The notes under the pieces: generated by a model
What the model saw: only the letters and a program-made list of their open reading frames with translations
Told to the model about the DNA's origin: nothing
Databases searched by the model: none
In this document: one piece after another, positions 15,558-24,098 of the stretch
Position numbering within the stretch: the first letter of the stretch is position 1
How the letters are laid out: every line of letters starts with the position of its first letter
Source: Pseudomonas taiwanensis DSM 21245
GTDB lineage: Bacteria > Pseudomonadota > Gammaproteobacteria > Pseudomonadales > Pseudomonadaceae
Assembly (NCBI RefSeq): GCF_000425785.1
Contig: NZ_KE384450.1
Coordinates: 455,873 to 519,872, forward strand
Direction: 5' to 3'
Length of the DNA stretch: 64,000 nt
Program-made: the position numbers and the translations under genes

Positions 15558-16973
15558 TCAGCTGTTGGACGCTTCACTCATGGCTGCACGCGGATGCCGC
15601 TTGCTGCGTACGAACTGATAGGTCACCGCCAGCAGCAGGAACCAGATCGGCGTCACCACCAGCGCAGAGCGGGTGTCCGCTTCCAGGCTCAGCAGCACCA
15701 GGATGAACGCGAAGAACGCCAGGCAGACGTAGCACATGAAACGACCGCCAGGCATCTTGTAGATCGAAGCCTGGTGCAGCGCCGCGCGGTGCTTGCGGTA
15801 CTTCAGGTATGACAGCAGGATCAGCGTCCACACGAACATGAACAGCACCGCCGACACGGTGGTCACCAGGGTGAATGCCTCGATCACGTTGGGTACCAGG
15901 TAGATCAACACTGCCCCGAGCAGCAGGCAGGTGCAGGAGAAGTACAGGCCGTTGGCCGGCACCGAGCGGCTCGACAATTTCTCGAATGCCTTGGGTGCAT
16001 CGCCTTCCTGGGACAGGCCATAGAGCATGCGGCTGGTGGAGAACACGCCGCTGTTGGCGGACGACGCTGCCGAGGTCAGCACCACGAAGTTGATGATGCT
16101 TGCCGCCGCCGGCAAACCCGCCAGCACGAACAGCTCGACGAACGGGCTCTTGCCCGGCACCACCTCGCGCCATGGGGTCACGGCCATCATCGCGACCAGC
16201 GCCAGGACATAGAACACGATGATCCGCACCGGGATCGAGTTGATCGCCCGTGGCAGGGTGCGCTCTGGGTTCTTCGCTTCAGCAGCGGTGGTACCGACCA
16301 GCTCGATGCCGACGAAGGCGAACACGGCAATCTGGAAGCCTGCGAAGAAGCCCATCAGGCCATTGGGGAACATGCCGCCGTCGTTCCACAGATTGGCCAG
16401 TTGCGCGGTATGGCCGCTAGGTGCGTTGAAACCGGTCACGACCATGTACAGCCCGGTGGCGACCAGGCCGAGGATGGCGACGATCTTGATCAGGGCGAAC
16501 CAGAACTCGAGTTCACCGAACATTTTCACGGTCACCAGGTTCAGCGACAGCAGCACCGCCACGCAGGTCAGCGCGGGTATCCACTGCGGCAGTTCGGGGA
16601 ACCAGAACTGGGTGTATGCGGCGATGGCGACCACGTCGGCAATGCCGGTGACTACCCAGCAGAACCAGTAGGTCCAACCCGTGAAGTAGCCCGCCCATGG
16701 GCCGAGCAGGTCGGCAGAGAAGTCGATGAACGACTTGTAGTTGAGGTTCGACAGCAGCAGCTCGCCCATGGCGCGCATGACGAAGAACAGCATGAAGCCG
16801 ATGATCATGTAGACGAAGATGATCGAAGGGCCTGCCAGGCTGATGGTCTTGCCCGAGCCCATGAACAGGCCGGTGCCGATCGCGCCGCCAATGGCGATCA
16901 GTTGGATGTGGCGGTTGGTGAGGTTGCGTTGCAGGTGCTGATCTTCAGCAGGAGGAGATGAGGTCCGGGTCAT
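15558..16973 (-). CDS. cycA: D-serine/D-alanine/glycine permease CycA
   Basis: The 471-residue APC-superfamily transporter has about twelve membrane segments. The first is RHIQLIAIGGAIGTGLFMGS, and FAGFQIAVFAFVGIELVGTT and TSAASSANSGVFSTSRML follow. These stretches match E. coli CycA almost word for word. It imports glycine and D-amino acids with protons. The start is placed at the second methionine (MTRTSS), with GGA about 10 bases upstream. An alternative start lies three codons earlier at 16982. It is transcribed alone between urtA and the copper group. Confidence 0.9.
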   Translation of the reverse strand: MTRTSSPPAEDQHLQRNLTNRHIQLIAIGGAIGTGLFMGSGKTISLAGPSIIFVYMIIGFMLFFVMRAMGELLLSNLNYKSFIDFSADLLGPWAGYFTGWTYWFCWVVTGIADVVAIAAYTQFWFPELPQWIPALTCVAVLLSLNLVTVKMFGELEFWFALIKIVAILGLVATGLYMVVTGFNAPSGHTAQLANLWNDGGMFPNGLMGFFAGFQIAVFAFVGIELVGTTAAEAKNPERTLPRAINSIPVRIIVFYVLALVAMMAVTPWREVVPGKSPFVELFVLAGLPAAASIINFVVLTSAASSANSGVFSTSRMLYGLSQEGDAPKAFEKLSSRSVPANGLYFSCTCLLLGAVLIYLVPNVIEAFTLVTTVSAVLFMFVWTLILLSYLKYRKHRAALHQASIYKMPGGRFMCYVCLAFFAFILVLLSLEADTRSALVVTPIWFLLLAVTYQFVRSKRHPRAAMSEASNS

Positions 16974-17096
16974 GGGCTGCATTCCATCGAGAGTCGGTCT
17001 TCTTTTCAGAGGTAGCCGGCTAGGCTAACACGCTCGTTCCAGATGTGTGCGTGACAGATCGACTCGTTTTTTGGGTGGCAGCCTGTGTCCCGCGGC

Positions 17097-17128
17097 GGCC
17101 CTTTCGCGGGAAAACCCGCGAAAGGGCC
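17097..17128 (-). terminator. Terminator after the PepSY gene
   Basis: A perfect 14-bp stem GGCCCTTTCGCGGG/CCCGCGAAAGGGCC with a four-base loop lies 16 bases past the PepSY stop. It is also a typical putida REP sequence. Confidence 0.7.
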
Positions 17129-17143
17129 GGCACCTATCGAGAT

Positions 17144-18511
17144 TCAGGCATTGGCCAACGCCCGGTGGCGCCGCAGCACCAGGCTGTCCACCCCCCACAT
17201 CACGACCATCGACACTCCCACCAGCGGGAACATCACCCCGAGCACCAGCATCACTGCCACCGCCGTCTTCCAGCGCGGCAGGTCATGGCGCAGCGGCGGC
17301 ACGCCCAGGCCACCTGCTGGCCGGCGCTTCCACCACATCACCAGGCCGCTGACCGAACCCAGCAGAATCATCAGGCACACCAGCAGGATGATGATCTGGT
17401 TCAGTGCCCCGAACATCTTGCCTTCATGCAGCATCACACCCAGTTCGGTGGTCTTGGCCACCGGGCTGTAGTCGTGCCAGCGCACGTCGGCCAGAACCTT
17501 GCCGCTGTACTGATCCACGTGCAGGGTGGCATCGTTGCGCGGATCGTCGGCGAACACCGAGACGGTGAATACGCCTTCGGCCGTGGTCGGTAGCGTGATG
17601 CTGTAGCCGGGTTCGACCTGGCGGGCGGTGGCGATGTCCTCGACCTGCTGCACGCTCACTTGGGGCGCCGCTGGCGCGTTGGACATCATGTGATGCCCAG
17701 CATGTTCGGCATGGGCACCGGATTGTGGCATTGGGGTGTTCTCCATGGCCCAGGGCACGGTCTGGCGATGGGCGCTGTTGAGTTCACGCGCTTGCTGGTC
17801 CGACTTGGGCACGTCGTTCCACATGGCCGCCGGGAAGCGGTTCCACAGATCGGCGTACTGCTTGCCCCACAGCCCGGTCCAGGTCATGCCGCTGAGCAGC
17901 ATCATCAGCAACAGCGCCGAGCCCCAGAAGCCGCTTACTGCGTGCAGGTCGCGCCACAACACGCGGCCACGGGCAGACAGCCTGGGCCACAACACGCCGC
18001 CACCGCTGCGCCCTCGCGGCCACCACAGGTACAGGCCAGACACCACCAGCACGATACCCCAGCCGGCAGCCAGCTCGACCAGCCTGTCGCCGACCGTGCC
18101 GACCATCAGCTCGCCGTGCAGGGCCCGGGCGATAGCCTGCAGGTTCTGCTTGGCGTCCTGGTCGCCGAGGATCTTGCCGGTATAGGGGTCAACGAAGACG
18201 TTGAGCTCGCGAGCGCCCTCGTGCACCACGAACTGCGCACTGCGCTCGGCATCGACGGGCGGCAGGTACTGGCCCACGTGCCCCTGTGGATAGGCCTGGC
18301 GCACTTCGGCCAACAGGGTGTCGGCACCCTGTCGCTGCGTACCGGCTTCGACCACCATCAGGTCGCGGTACATCAAAGGATCGAGCTGTGGCTTGAACAG
18401 GTAGATGATCCCGGTGATCGCCAACAGGATCATGAAGGGCGCGACGAACAGCCCCGCATAGAAATGCCAACGCCAGGCCAGGTTGTAGAAAGAAATGCGT
18501 GTTCCGCTCAT
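17144..18511 (-). CDS. PepSY-domain inner membrane protein (PiuB-like), copper cluster
   Basis: The 455-residue protein has four or five membrane segments: residues 15–40, about 145–165, 195–215, 375–395 and 420–445. Two PepSY-type periplasmic regions are present, LNVFVDPYTGKILGDQ and ATLHVDQYSGKVLADV. Between them is a His/Met-rich insert (HAEHAGHHMM near residue 270) that could bind metal. PepSY proteins of this class accompany TonB receptors and some reduce the imported metal or siderophore. It lies 59 bases downstream of oprC on the same strand, so a role in copper uptake or reduction is inferred. Confidence 0.8.
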   Translation of the reverse strand: MSGTRISFYNLAWRWHFYAGLFVAPFMILLAITGIIYLFKPQLDPLMYRDLMVVEAGTQRQGADTLLAEVRQAYPQGHVGQYLPPVDAERSAQFVVHEGARELNVFVDPYTGKILGDQDAKQNLQAIARALHGELMVGTVGDRLVELAAGWGIVLVVSGLYLWWPRGRSGGGVLWPRLSARGRVLWRDLHAVSGFWGSALLLMMLLSGMTWTGLWGKQYADLWNRFPAAMWNDVPKSDQQARELNSAHRQTVPWAMENTPMPQSGAHAEHAGHHMMSNAPAAPQVSVQQVEDIATARQVEPGYSITLPTTAEGVFTVSVFADDPRNDATLHVDQYSGKVLADVRWHDYSPVAKTTELGVMLHEGKMFGALNQIIILLVCLMILLGSVSGLVMWWKRRPAGGLGVPPLRHDLPRWKTAVAVMLVLGVMFPLVGVSMVVMWGVDSLVLRRHRALANA

Positions 18512-18570
18512 GGGAGCCTCCTGTCTTGACCTGCTGATGGGCGCGCCCGAAGCCGCGCCCGTTGTTATTG

Positions 18571-20628
18571 TCAGAAGCTGAAATCGACCTTGGTCCAGAA
18601 GGTCCTGCCTGGCTCGTTCACCGGCTGTGGATCACTGGCCGGGTAGCCGAACCCGGCATTCCCTGCCAGGTTCAGGTGCTCGGCGTAGGCCTTGTCGAAC
18701 AGGTTGTCGACCCCCGCGCTGAGCTTGAGGTTGTGGCTCACCTTGTAGGCGCCGTTGAGCGAGAACACGCCGAAGCCCGCGCTTTTCTGATAGTCCTTGC
18801 CCACCACGTTGCCCTGGTTCTCGGCGATACGGTTCTGTTCGGCGACCAGGCGCCAGAGGGCGCCGACGCTCCAGGTGTCGCGGCTGTAGGTCAGGCCCAG
18901 GCGGCTCTCCAGCGGTGGCATTTGCGGCAGTGCCTTGCCGTCGCTGCTGTTCTTGCCCCAGGCGTAGGCCAGGGTGGCGTCGGCCTTCCAGTTTTCGGTC
19001 AGCTTGTAGGCCGCCCCCAGTTCGCCGCCCATGATGCGGGCGTCGATGTTCTGTGCCTGGGTACTGCTCATGCCCATCATGCCGGTGCGATAGTCGAACA
19101 GGATGTAGTCGCGTACCTGCCCGATATATCCCGAGGCCCAGGCTTCCAGGCGCTCGTCGCGGTACTGGATGCCAACGTCGAGCTGGGTGGTTTTCTCAGG
19201 CTTGATGCTGTCGAAGGCATTGGTCGAGCCGGTTGGGCCCTGGTCCGGGGAGAACAGCTCCCAATAATCGGGGAAGCGCTGGGCATGGCCGAGGCCGATG
19301 TAGGTGGTGGCTGGCAACGCCGCCAGGTCGTGCTCGTAGCGAACGAAGCCGCTGGGAAGGGTGTCGGCACGGGTGTTGCCCTGGGTGGCGCTGTCCTCGC
19401 GAAAGTCCCTGGCTGAGGCACGGTCCAGGCGCAGGCCGGTGACCAGGCGGTCTTCGCCGGTGGCGTACCAGGTGAGTTCGCCGAAGGCGCCATAGTTGTG
19501 GAAGTCGGCGTCCTTGTCCCAGGGTTTGTCCTTGTAGGTGTCCACGCCCATTGCGCTGCGCGCGCGGTGCTCGTTGGTCTGCGCGTCGATGCCGCTGATC
19601 AGTTGCACATCGGCCCAGCGCCAGGTGGCCTTGATCCGTGCCCCCAGCGTGCGGCGTTCGACAGCGGCGGCCATCGGCCCGGCCATCATGCCGGTGCCTG
19701 ACGGAGTACGCAGGCTGTAGTTGTCCATCACATGGTCGGCGTAGTTGTAGTAGACCTGCGCCTCGATTTTGTCGAGCACCTCGCCCAGGTTGGATTTCTC
19801 GAAGCGCAGGCCTAGGCTCTCGCGCTTGAACTGCGAACCATCCATGCCCCGCCCGGCGTAGCGTGCCTCGCCGTCGCCCTTGCCGGCGGTAAGCTCCAGC
19901 AGGGTGTCCTGATCTGGCGTCCAGCCAAGGGTCACATCGCCGTTCCATTTGTCCCAGCGAGACGGCACGGTGTCGCCATTGCCGTCCTTGTAGTCGTCCG
20001 AGCGTGACTGGTTACCGACGAAGCGAGCGTAACCGAGGCTGTTGCCAGCCGCCGCGTCGAGGACCTTGTCGAAGCGGCCGTTGGAGCCGGCCAGTAGGCT
20101 GGCGTTGACGCGGCTGCCGAGGGTGCCGAAGCGTTCCGGATCGCGTTCGAAGAGAATGGTGCCAGCCGAGCCCCCGGGGCCCCAGATCACGCTTTGCGGG
20201 CCTTTGATGACGGTGAGGCGGTCGTAGGTTTCCGGCGAAATGTAGGAGGTCGGCGCGTCCATCCGGTTGGGGCAAGCGCCGAGCATCACGCCGCCGTTGG
20301 TGAGGATGTTCAGGCGTGAGCCGAACATGCCGCGCAGTACGGGGTCGCCATTGGTGCCGCCGGCGCGGATCGCCGAGAAGCCGGGAATGGTCTTGAGGTA
20401 GTCGGCACCATCGCTGGCCGGCACCGGTTGGCGAGGGTCTTTCGGATGGGTGACGACGGTCAGCGGCGAGCTTGGCGCTACGGCGGTGATCACCGTCGGG
20501 CTCAGTTCCGCTTCATGGCCTTCATGGCCGGTATCGGCGGCCAAGGCCATGGGGGCGAGCAGCGAGCCGCACAGTGCGGCGAGGGTCCCGCAGACGGCGG
20601 GAGTGAATACAGGGGTGCAGCCGGACAT
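18571..20628 (-). CDS. oprC: TonB-dependent copper receptor OprC
   Basis: The 685-residue protein has a signal peptide ending ALA (about residue 30) and a His-containing start (DTGHEGHEAELSP). A plug domain follows (about 50–170) with GMFGSRLNILTNGGVMLGAC and DAPTSYISPETYDRL, diagnostic of OprC/NosA. The rest is a 22-strand beta barrel ending in terminal phenylalanine (TKVDFSF). P. aeruginosa OprC binds and imports copper through the outer membrane. Here it lies inside a five-gene copper group: DUF2946, PCu(A)C, DUF2946, oprC, PepSY. Confidence 0.9.
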   Translation of the reverse strand: MSGCTPVFTPAVCGTLAALCGSLLAPMALAADTGHEGHEAELSPTVITAVAPSSPLTVVTHPKDPRQPVPASDGADYLKTIPGFSAIRAGGTNGDPVLRGMFGSRLNILTNGGVMLGACPNRMDAPTSYISPETYDRLTVIKGPQSVIWGPGGSAGTILFERDPERFGTLGSRVNASLLAGSNGRFDKVLDAAAGNSLGYARFVGNQSRSDDYKDGNGDTVPSRWDKWNGDVTLGWTPDQDTLLELTAGKGDGEARYAGRGMDGSQFKRESLGLRFEKSNLGEVLDKIEAQVYYNYADHVMDNYSLRTPSGTGMMAGPMAAAVERRTLGARIKATWRWADVQLISGIDAQTNEHRARSAMGVDTYKDKPWDKDADFHNYGAFGELTWYATGEDRLVTGLRLDRASARDFREDSATQGNTRADTLPSGFVRYEHDLAALPATTYIGLGHAQRFPDYWELFSPDQGPTGSTNAFDSIKPEKTTQLDVGIQYRDERLEAWASGYIGQVRDYILFDYRTGMMGMSSTQAQNIDARIMGGELGAAYKLTENWKADATLAYAWGKNSSDGKALPQMPPLESRLGLTYSRDTWSVGALWRLVAEQNRIAENQGNVVGKDYQKSAGFGVFSLNGAYKVSHNLKLSAGVDNLFDKAYAEHLNLAGNAGFGYPASDPQPVNEPGRTFWTKVDFSF

Positions 20629-20693
20629 AATGATTCCAGTCGATCAGTCATGAGTAAGCGCGAAGCCTCCTGGCTCCGGGCGATATCGGGGGT

Positions 20694-21125
20694 TCAGACG
20701 CTGATCGAAAGGGGCGGCGCGCGGCTGCGTGCGCCGGGGAACACGGCCTGCCGGGCATGGCCCTGGCGCGTGGGTGCAAGGATGAAGGTGGAGGGCGCTG
20801 TGCTGGCTACGCTGAGCGGGCTAAGGGTTTGCGGCAGGGCGGGGCAGTTGAACAGCAGGCTGCAATAGCCGCATTTTTCCCACATCACATGCAACTGGCC
20901 ATCGTTGCCCATGCCGTGATGTGTATCGCCGCCATGCTGATGGGCAGCCGCCATTGGCATGTCCATTGGCATGCTCATGCTGGCGTGGTGATCCATCGGC
21001 ATCGACTGGGAAATCAGCGGGCCGATGAAGATCATCCACATGGCGAACAGGCTCAGCCAACCGCCACCGACGCGCCTGCGTTCAGGGCGGGTGGTACGGC
21101 TGAGGCTGTTACGTGGCAGGCTCAT
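20694..21125 (-). CDS. DUF2946 family Met/His-rich protein
   Basis: The 143-residue protein has one hydrophobic segment (WLSLFAMWMIFIGPLISQ). A Met/His-rich stretch follows (MPMDHHASMSMPMD, HQHGGDTHHG), then the family motif CGYCSLLF. The composition suggests Cu(I)/Cu(II) binding outside the cytoplasm. Function is unknown. It sits between the PCu(A)C chaperone and oprC, 65 bases from the oprC start, so it is probably co-transcribed. A second DUF2946 gene lies two genes upstream. Confidence 0.75.
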   Translation of the reverse strand: MSLPRNSLSRTTRPERRRVGGGWLSLFAMWMIFIGPLISQSMPMDHHASMSMPMDMPMAAAHQHGGDTHHGMGNDGQLHVMWEKCGYCSLLFNCPALPQTLSPLSVASTAPSTFILAPTRQGHARQAVFPGARSRAPPLSISV

Positions 21126-21150
21126 GGTGGCGAGCGCCTGTCAGCTGGCG

Positions 21151-21636
21151 TCAGTGCGCGTGTTCGTGGGCCTGCGGCTGGTCCGTCGGTGGCTGCTTCT
21201 GCACGGCCACATCGACGGTGATGTCGCCGGCCTTCTCGAAGTGCAGGGTCAATGGAAAGCGCTTGCCGTCGCTGAGCAGGCTGCGTTCTTTCGGTTGCAT
21301 CAGCATCACGTGGTAGGCGCCAGGGGCGAAGGTCAGGTCCTTGCCCGCAGGTACCGTTACGCTTGGCACCTGCTGCATCTTCATGGTGCCGCCGCTGGTC
21401 TGGGCGTGCTCGTGGAGTTGCGCATCATCGCTGATCGGGCTGTCGACGCCGAGCAGGCGATCGTCGGCCTTGCCATTGTTGTGGACGACGAAATAGGCCG
21501 CGACGTTGGGGGCGTTCGGCGGTAGCGCCAGCGACCAGGGGTGGGCGATGTGCAGGTCGCCTACGGTGTACTCGTGGGCATTGGCGTAGGCGCCAGGCAG
21601 CAGCAGGGCAGCCAGCATGAGGGTGCGTTCGAGCAT
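21151..21636 (-). CDS. Periplasmic copper chaperone, PCu(A)C family
   Basis: The 161-residue protein has a signal peptide (MLERTLMLAALLLPGAYANA). Its domain has AAYFVVHN, then DAQLHEHAQ, TMKMQQV, and GAYHVMLM: the His/Met ligands that hold Cu(I) in PCu(A)C. The tail (PQAHEHAH) is His-rich. Known members deliver copper to the CuA site of cytochrome oxidase or bind periplasmic copper. The start at 21636 has GGAG 8 bases upstream. The in-frame ATG two codons earlier would have only 2 bases of spacing. It lies between two DUF2946 genes. Confidence 0.85.
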   Translation of the reverse strand: MLERTLMLAALLLPGAYANAHEYTVGDLHIAHPWSLALPPNAPNVAAYFVVHNNGKADDRLLGVDSPISDDAQLHEHAQTSGGTMKMQQVPSVTVPAGKDLTFAPGAYHVMLMQPKERSLLSDGKRFPLTLHFEKAGDITVDVAVQKQPPTDQPQAHEHAH

Positions 21637-21683
21637 GGGCATGTCTCCGTTCTGATCGGGTTCGAAGCGAAAGCGTGATGAAC

Positions 21684-22073
21684 TCAGACCAGGGGAGAGG
21701 CTCGGGGGTTGAGCGCGGGCCAAAGCTGGCGGGGCGTAGGTTGGTACGCGGCAAGCTGAGGCGCGAGCCCGGCAAGCACGGTGGGCGGATTGTGCAATTG
21801 CGGCGGATAGCCCGGCAGGGCAAGCAAGGGCGCGGCGCCCGAACAGCACCAGCAGTGCTGCATGTTGGAGTGGTCGTCGCTTTGCGTACCCAGGTCGATC
21901 TTGGCCAGGGCCTGGACATCGACCTTGGCCTTGCCCGCCATGCTGGAACAGAAAGCCCCCCACAGCAGCTGCTCAGCAGGGCCCTTGGGCGCAGCAGAGG
22001 ACAGCGGCATGGCCAGCAGGTTGAACAGCACTGCAAGGCAGGCTATCCAGGCGATGTGCCGACGTGGGGGCAT
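21684..22073 (-). CDS. DUF2946 family small protein, second copy
   Basis: The 129-residue protein has an N-terminal hydrophobic signal (IAWIACLAVLFNLLAMPLSSA) and a cysteine cluster HCWCCSGAAP that corresponds to CGYC in the copy at 20694. It lacks the Met/His-rich insert. It is first in the copper group and so presumably near its promoter. A possible -10 (TACAAT) is seen about 40 bases upstream but no clear -35. No ribosome site is evident. Function unknown; a copper-linked role is inferred from context. Confidence 0.65.
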   Translation of the reverse strand: MPPRRHIAWIACLAVLFNLLAMPLSSAAPKGPAEQLLWGAFCSSMAGKAKVDVQALAKIDLGTQSDDHSNMQHCWCCSGAAPLLALPGYPPQLHNPPTVLAGLAPQLAAYQPTPRQLWPALNPRASPLV

Positions 22074-22212
22074 GGAGAGATCCGGTCAGGAATCGTGGTG
22101 GCTATTGTACGGCGGAGTATAGGTAAAAATGGCGGGGTGCGGTGAAGTGACGCAGTACCCCTGGACGCTTCGCTTCGATCCGCTGACCGAATCCAGCTTC
22201 GACGCCGCACAG

Positions 22213-23007
22213 CTAACGCTGAAAGTCTTCGCCCACCTGGCTTTCCGGCTGGCCGCGCTTCGGCAGATCCGCCGCGCGGTCCGTGCTTGGCAAGCCCAAT
22301 GCCTCAAGCAGCGTGCTTGCCGAGTGGAATTCGCGCTCTGCCTTCGGCAACGGCGGGCGTTTCAGGACCAGTACCGGCACCCCCCGTTCCCGCGCCACTT
22401 CCAGCTTTGGCTCGGTGGCCACGCTGCCGCTGTTCTTGCTGACCAGTACATCGATGTCCCGACGATCGAACAACGCTCGCTCACCGGCGATGTCGAACGG
22501 CCCGCGTGCGCCGATCACCTCGCAGCGCGCATTGCCTGGGCAGGCCTCTAGGGCGCGGAGTGTCCAGAACTGGCCAGCCGGTATCTCGTCCAGATGTTGC
22601 AAGGGCTCGCGGCCCAAGGTGAACAGCGGGCGGCGGAAAGGGGCGAGAGCCTGGATCAGGTCCGCCCAGTTTTCCACCTCGCGCCAGTCATCGCCAGGCT
22701 GAGGCTGCCAGGCCGGGCGGCGCAGGGCCCAGCACGGGGTGCTGGTGGCGCGGGCGGCGCTTGCCGCGTTCTGGCTGATCTGTGCGGCATAGGGATGGGT
22801 GGCGTCGATCAGCAGGGTAATGCCTGCTTCGCGCAGGTAGCGCGCCAGTCCCTCGGCTCCCCCGAAGCCGCCGACGCGCACCTGGCAAGTCAGGTCCTGG
22901 GGCACACGGCCTATACCGGCCAAGCTGTAGACGTGCTCGGGGCCCAGTCGACGGGCGATGGCCAGGGCCTCGGTGACGCCACCGAGCAGCAGGATGCGTC
23001 CGCTCAT
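22213..23007 (-). CDS. cobK: Precorrin-6A reductase CobK/CbiJ
   Basis: The 264-residue protein has Rossmann-like start GRILLLGGVTEALAIARRLG and motif LIDATHPYAAQISQNA, characteristic of CobK/CbiJ. VSKNSGSVATEPKLEVARE near residue 195 is also typical. It reduces precorrin-6A with NADPH in cobalamin ring synthesis. The ATG overlaps the cbiD stop as ATGA, so it is the third gene of a coupled cobL–cbiD–cobK operon. Confidence 0.9.
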   Translation of the reverse strand: MSGRILLLGGVTEALAIARRLGPEHVYSLAGIGRVPQDLTCQVRVGGFGGAEGLARYLREAGITLLIDATHPYAAQISQNAASAARATSTPCWALRRPAWQPQPGDDWREVENWADLIQALAPFRRPLFTLGREPLQHLDEIPAGQFWTLRALEACPGNARCEVIGARGPFDIAGERALFDRRDIDVLVSKNSGSVATEPKLEVARERGVPVLVLKRPPLPKAEREFHSASTLLEALGLPSTDRAADLPKRGQPESQVGEDFQR

Positions 23008-24098
23008 AAGGTACCCGCGCGGCCTACGATGCCGCCTTGCCGGTCGATGGCGATCACTTCCATTCGCACCTGCGCGGGCACCACGCTGCGGGCAAAGGCC
23101 AGGGCGTGGTCACACACTGCATCACCCAGGGCTATGCCTTGGGCATGGGCCAGGGCCAGCGCCTGCTGGCTGGTGTTGGCGGCGACGATGGCGGTTTGCA
23201 GTGCCGGGTCGGCACCGATGTCCGCCGCCCAGCCGGCCAGTTGCGGCAGGTCGATGCTCGAATGGCGGCTGTGCAGGTCCATGTGCCCGGCCGCCAGCTT
23301 GCTGATCTTGCCGAAGCCGCCACACAAGGTCACTTGGGCTACCGGCACTTTGCGCAGGTGCTTGAGCACCGCGCCGACGAAGTCGCCCATCTCGATCAAG
23401 GCGATTTCCGGCAGGCCGTAGACGCGGCGTATGGTGTCCTCGCTGGCATTGCCGGTGCAGGCGGCGATGTGGGTGTATCCGTTGGTATGGGCGACGTCGA
23501 TGCCTTGGTGAATCGAGGCGATGTAGGCGGAGCACGAAAACGGCCGGACGATGCCGCTGGTGCCGAGAATCGACAAGCCCCCCAGGATGCCCAGCCGTGG
23601 GTTCATGGTCTTGAGCGCCAGCTGTTCGCCGTCGCGCACGTTGACCGTGACCTCGAAGCCCCCAGCGTAGGCACAGTCGCTGGCAAGTTGTTGCAGGTGC
23701 TCGCTGATCATGCGCCGCGGCACCGGGTTGATCGCAGGTTCGCCTACCGCCAGTACCAGCCCAGGTCGCGTGACCGTGCCGACGCCTTTACCCGCGACGA
23801 AGCGGATGCCTGGCTCCGCCAGTAAACGCACCTGGGTGTAGAGCAACGCCCCATGGGTGACGTCCGGATCGTCGCCTGCATCCTTCAGGGTACCGGCTTC
23901 AGCGCCTTGGTCATTGCGCCGGCAAAACTCCAGGCGCATCTGCACCACTTTGCCCTTGGGCAAGGTAATGCTCACCGCATCATGGCACTCACCGGTCAGC
24001 AACAGGCGCGCCGCCGCCAGGCTGGTGGCCGTGGCGCAGCTGCCGGTGGTCAGGCCGCTGCGCAGGGGGGCTGGTTGTTCTTGGGTTTCTTCACGCAT
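23004..24098 (-). CDS. cbiD: Cobalt-precorrin-5B C1-methyltransferase CbiD
   Basis: The 364-residue protein begins with the family signature LRSGLTTGSCATATSLAAARLL and carries TLCGGFGKISKLAAGHMDLHS near residue 255. CbiD adds the C1 methyl group in the anaerobic pathway. In pseudomonads it replaces CobF inside an otherwise aerobic-type pathway. It overlaps cobL by 8 bases and cobK by 4, indicating coupled translation. Confidence 0.9.
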   Translation of the reverse strand: MREETQEQPAPLRSGLTTGSCATATSLAAARLLLTGECHDAVSITLPKGKVVQMRLEFCRRNDQGAEAGTLKDAGDDPDVTHGALLYTQVRLLAEPGIRFVAGKGVGTVTRPGLVLAVGEPAINPVPRRMISEHLQQLASDCAYAGGFEVTVNVRDGEQLALKTMNPRLGILGGLSILGTSGIVRPFSCSAYIASIHQGIDVAHTNGYTHIAACTGNASEDTIRRVYGLPEIALIEMGDFVGAVLKHLRKVPVAQVTLCGGFGKISKLAAGHMDLHSRHSSIDLPQLAGWAADIGADPALQTAIVAANTSQQALALAHAQGIALGDAVCDHALAFARSVVPAQVRMEVIAIDRQGGIVGRAGTL

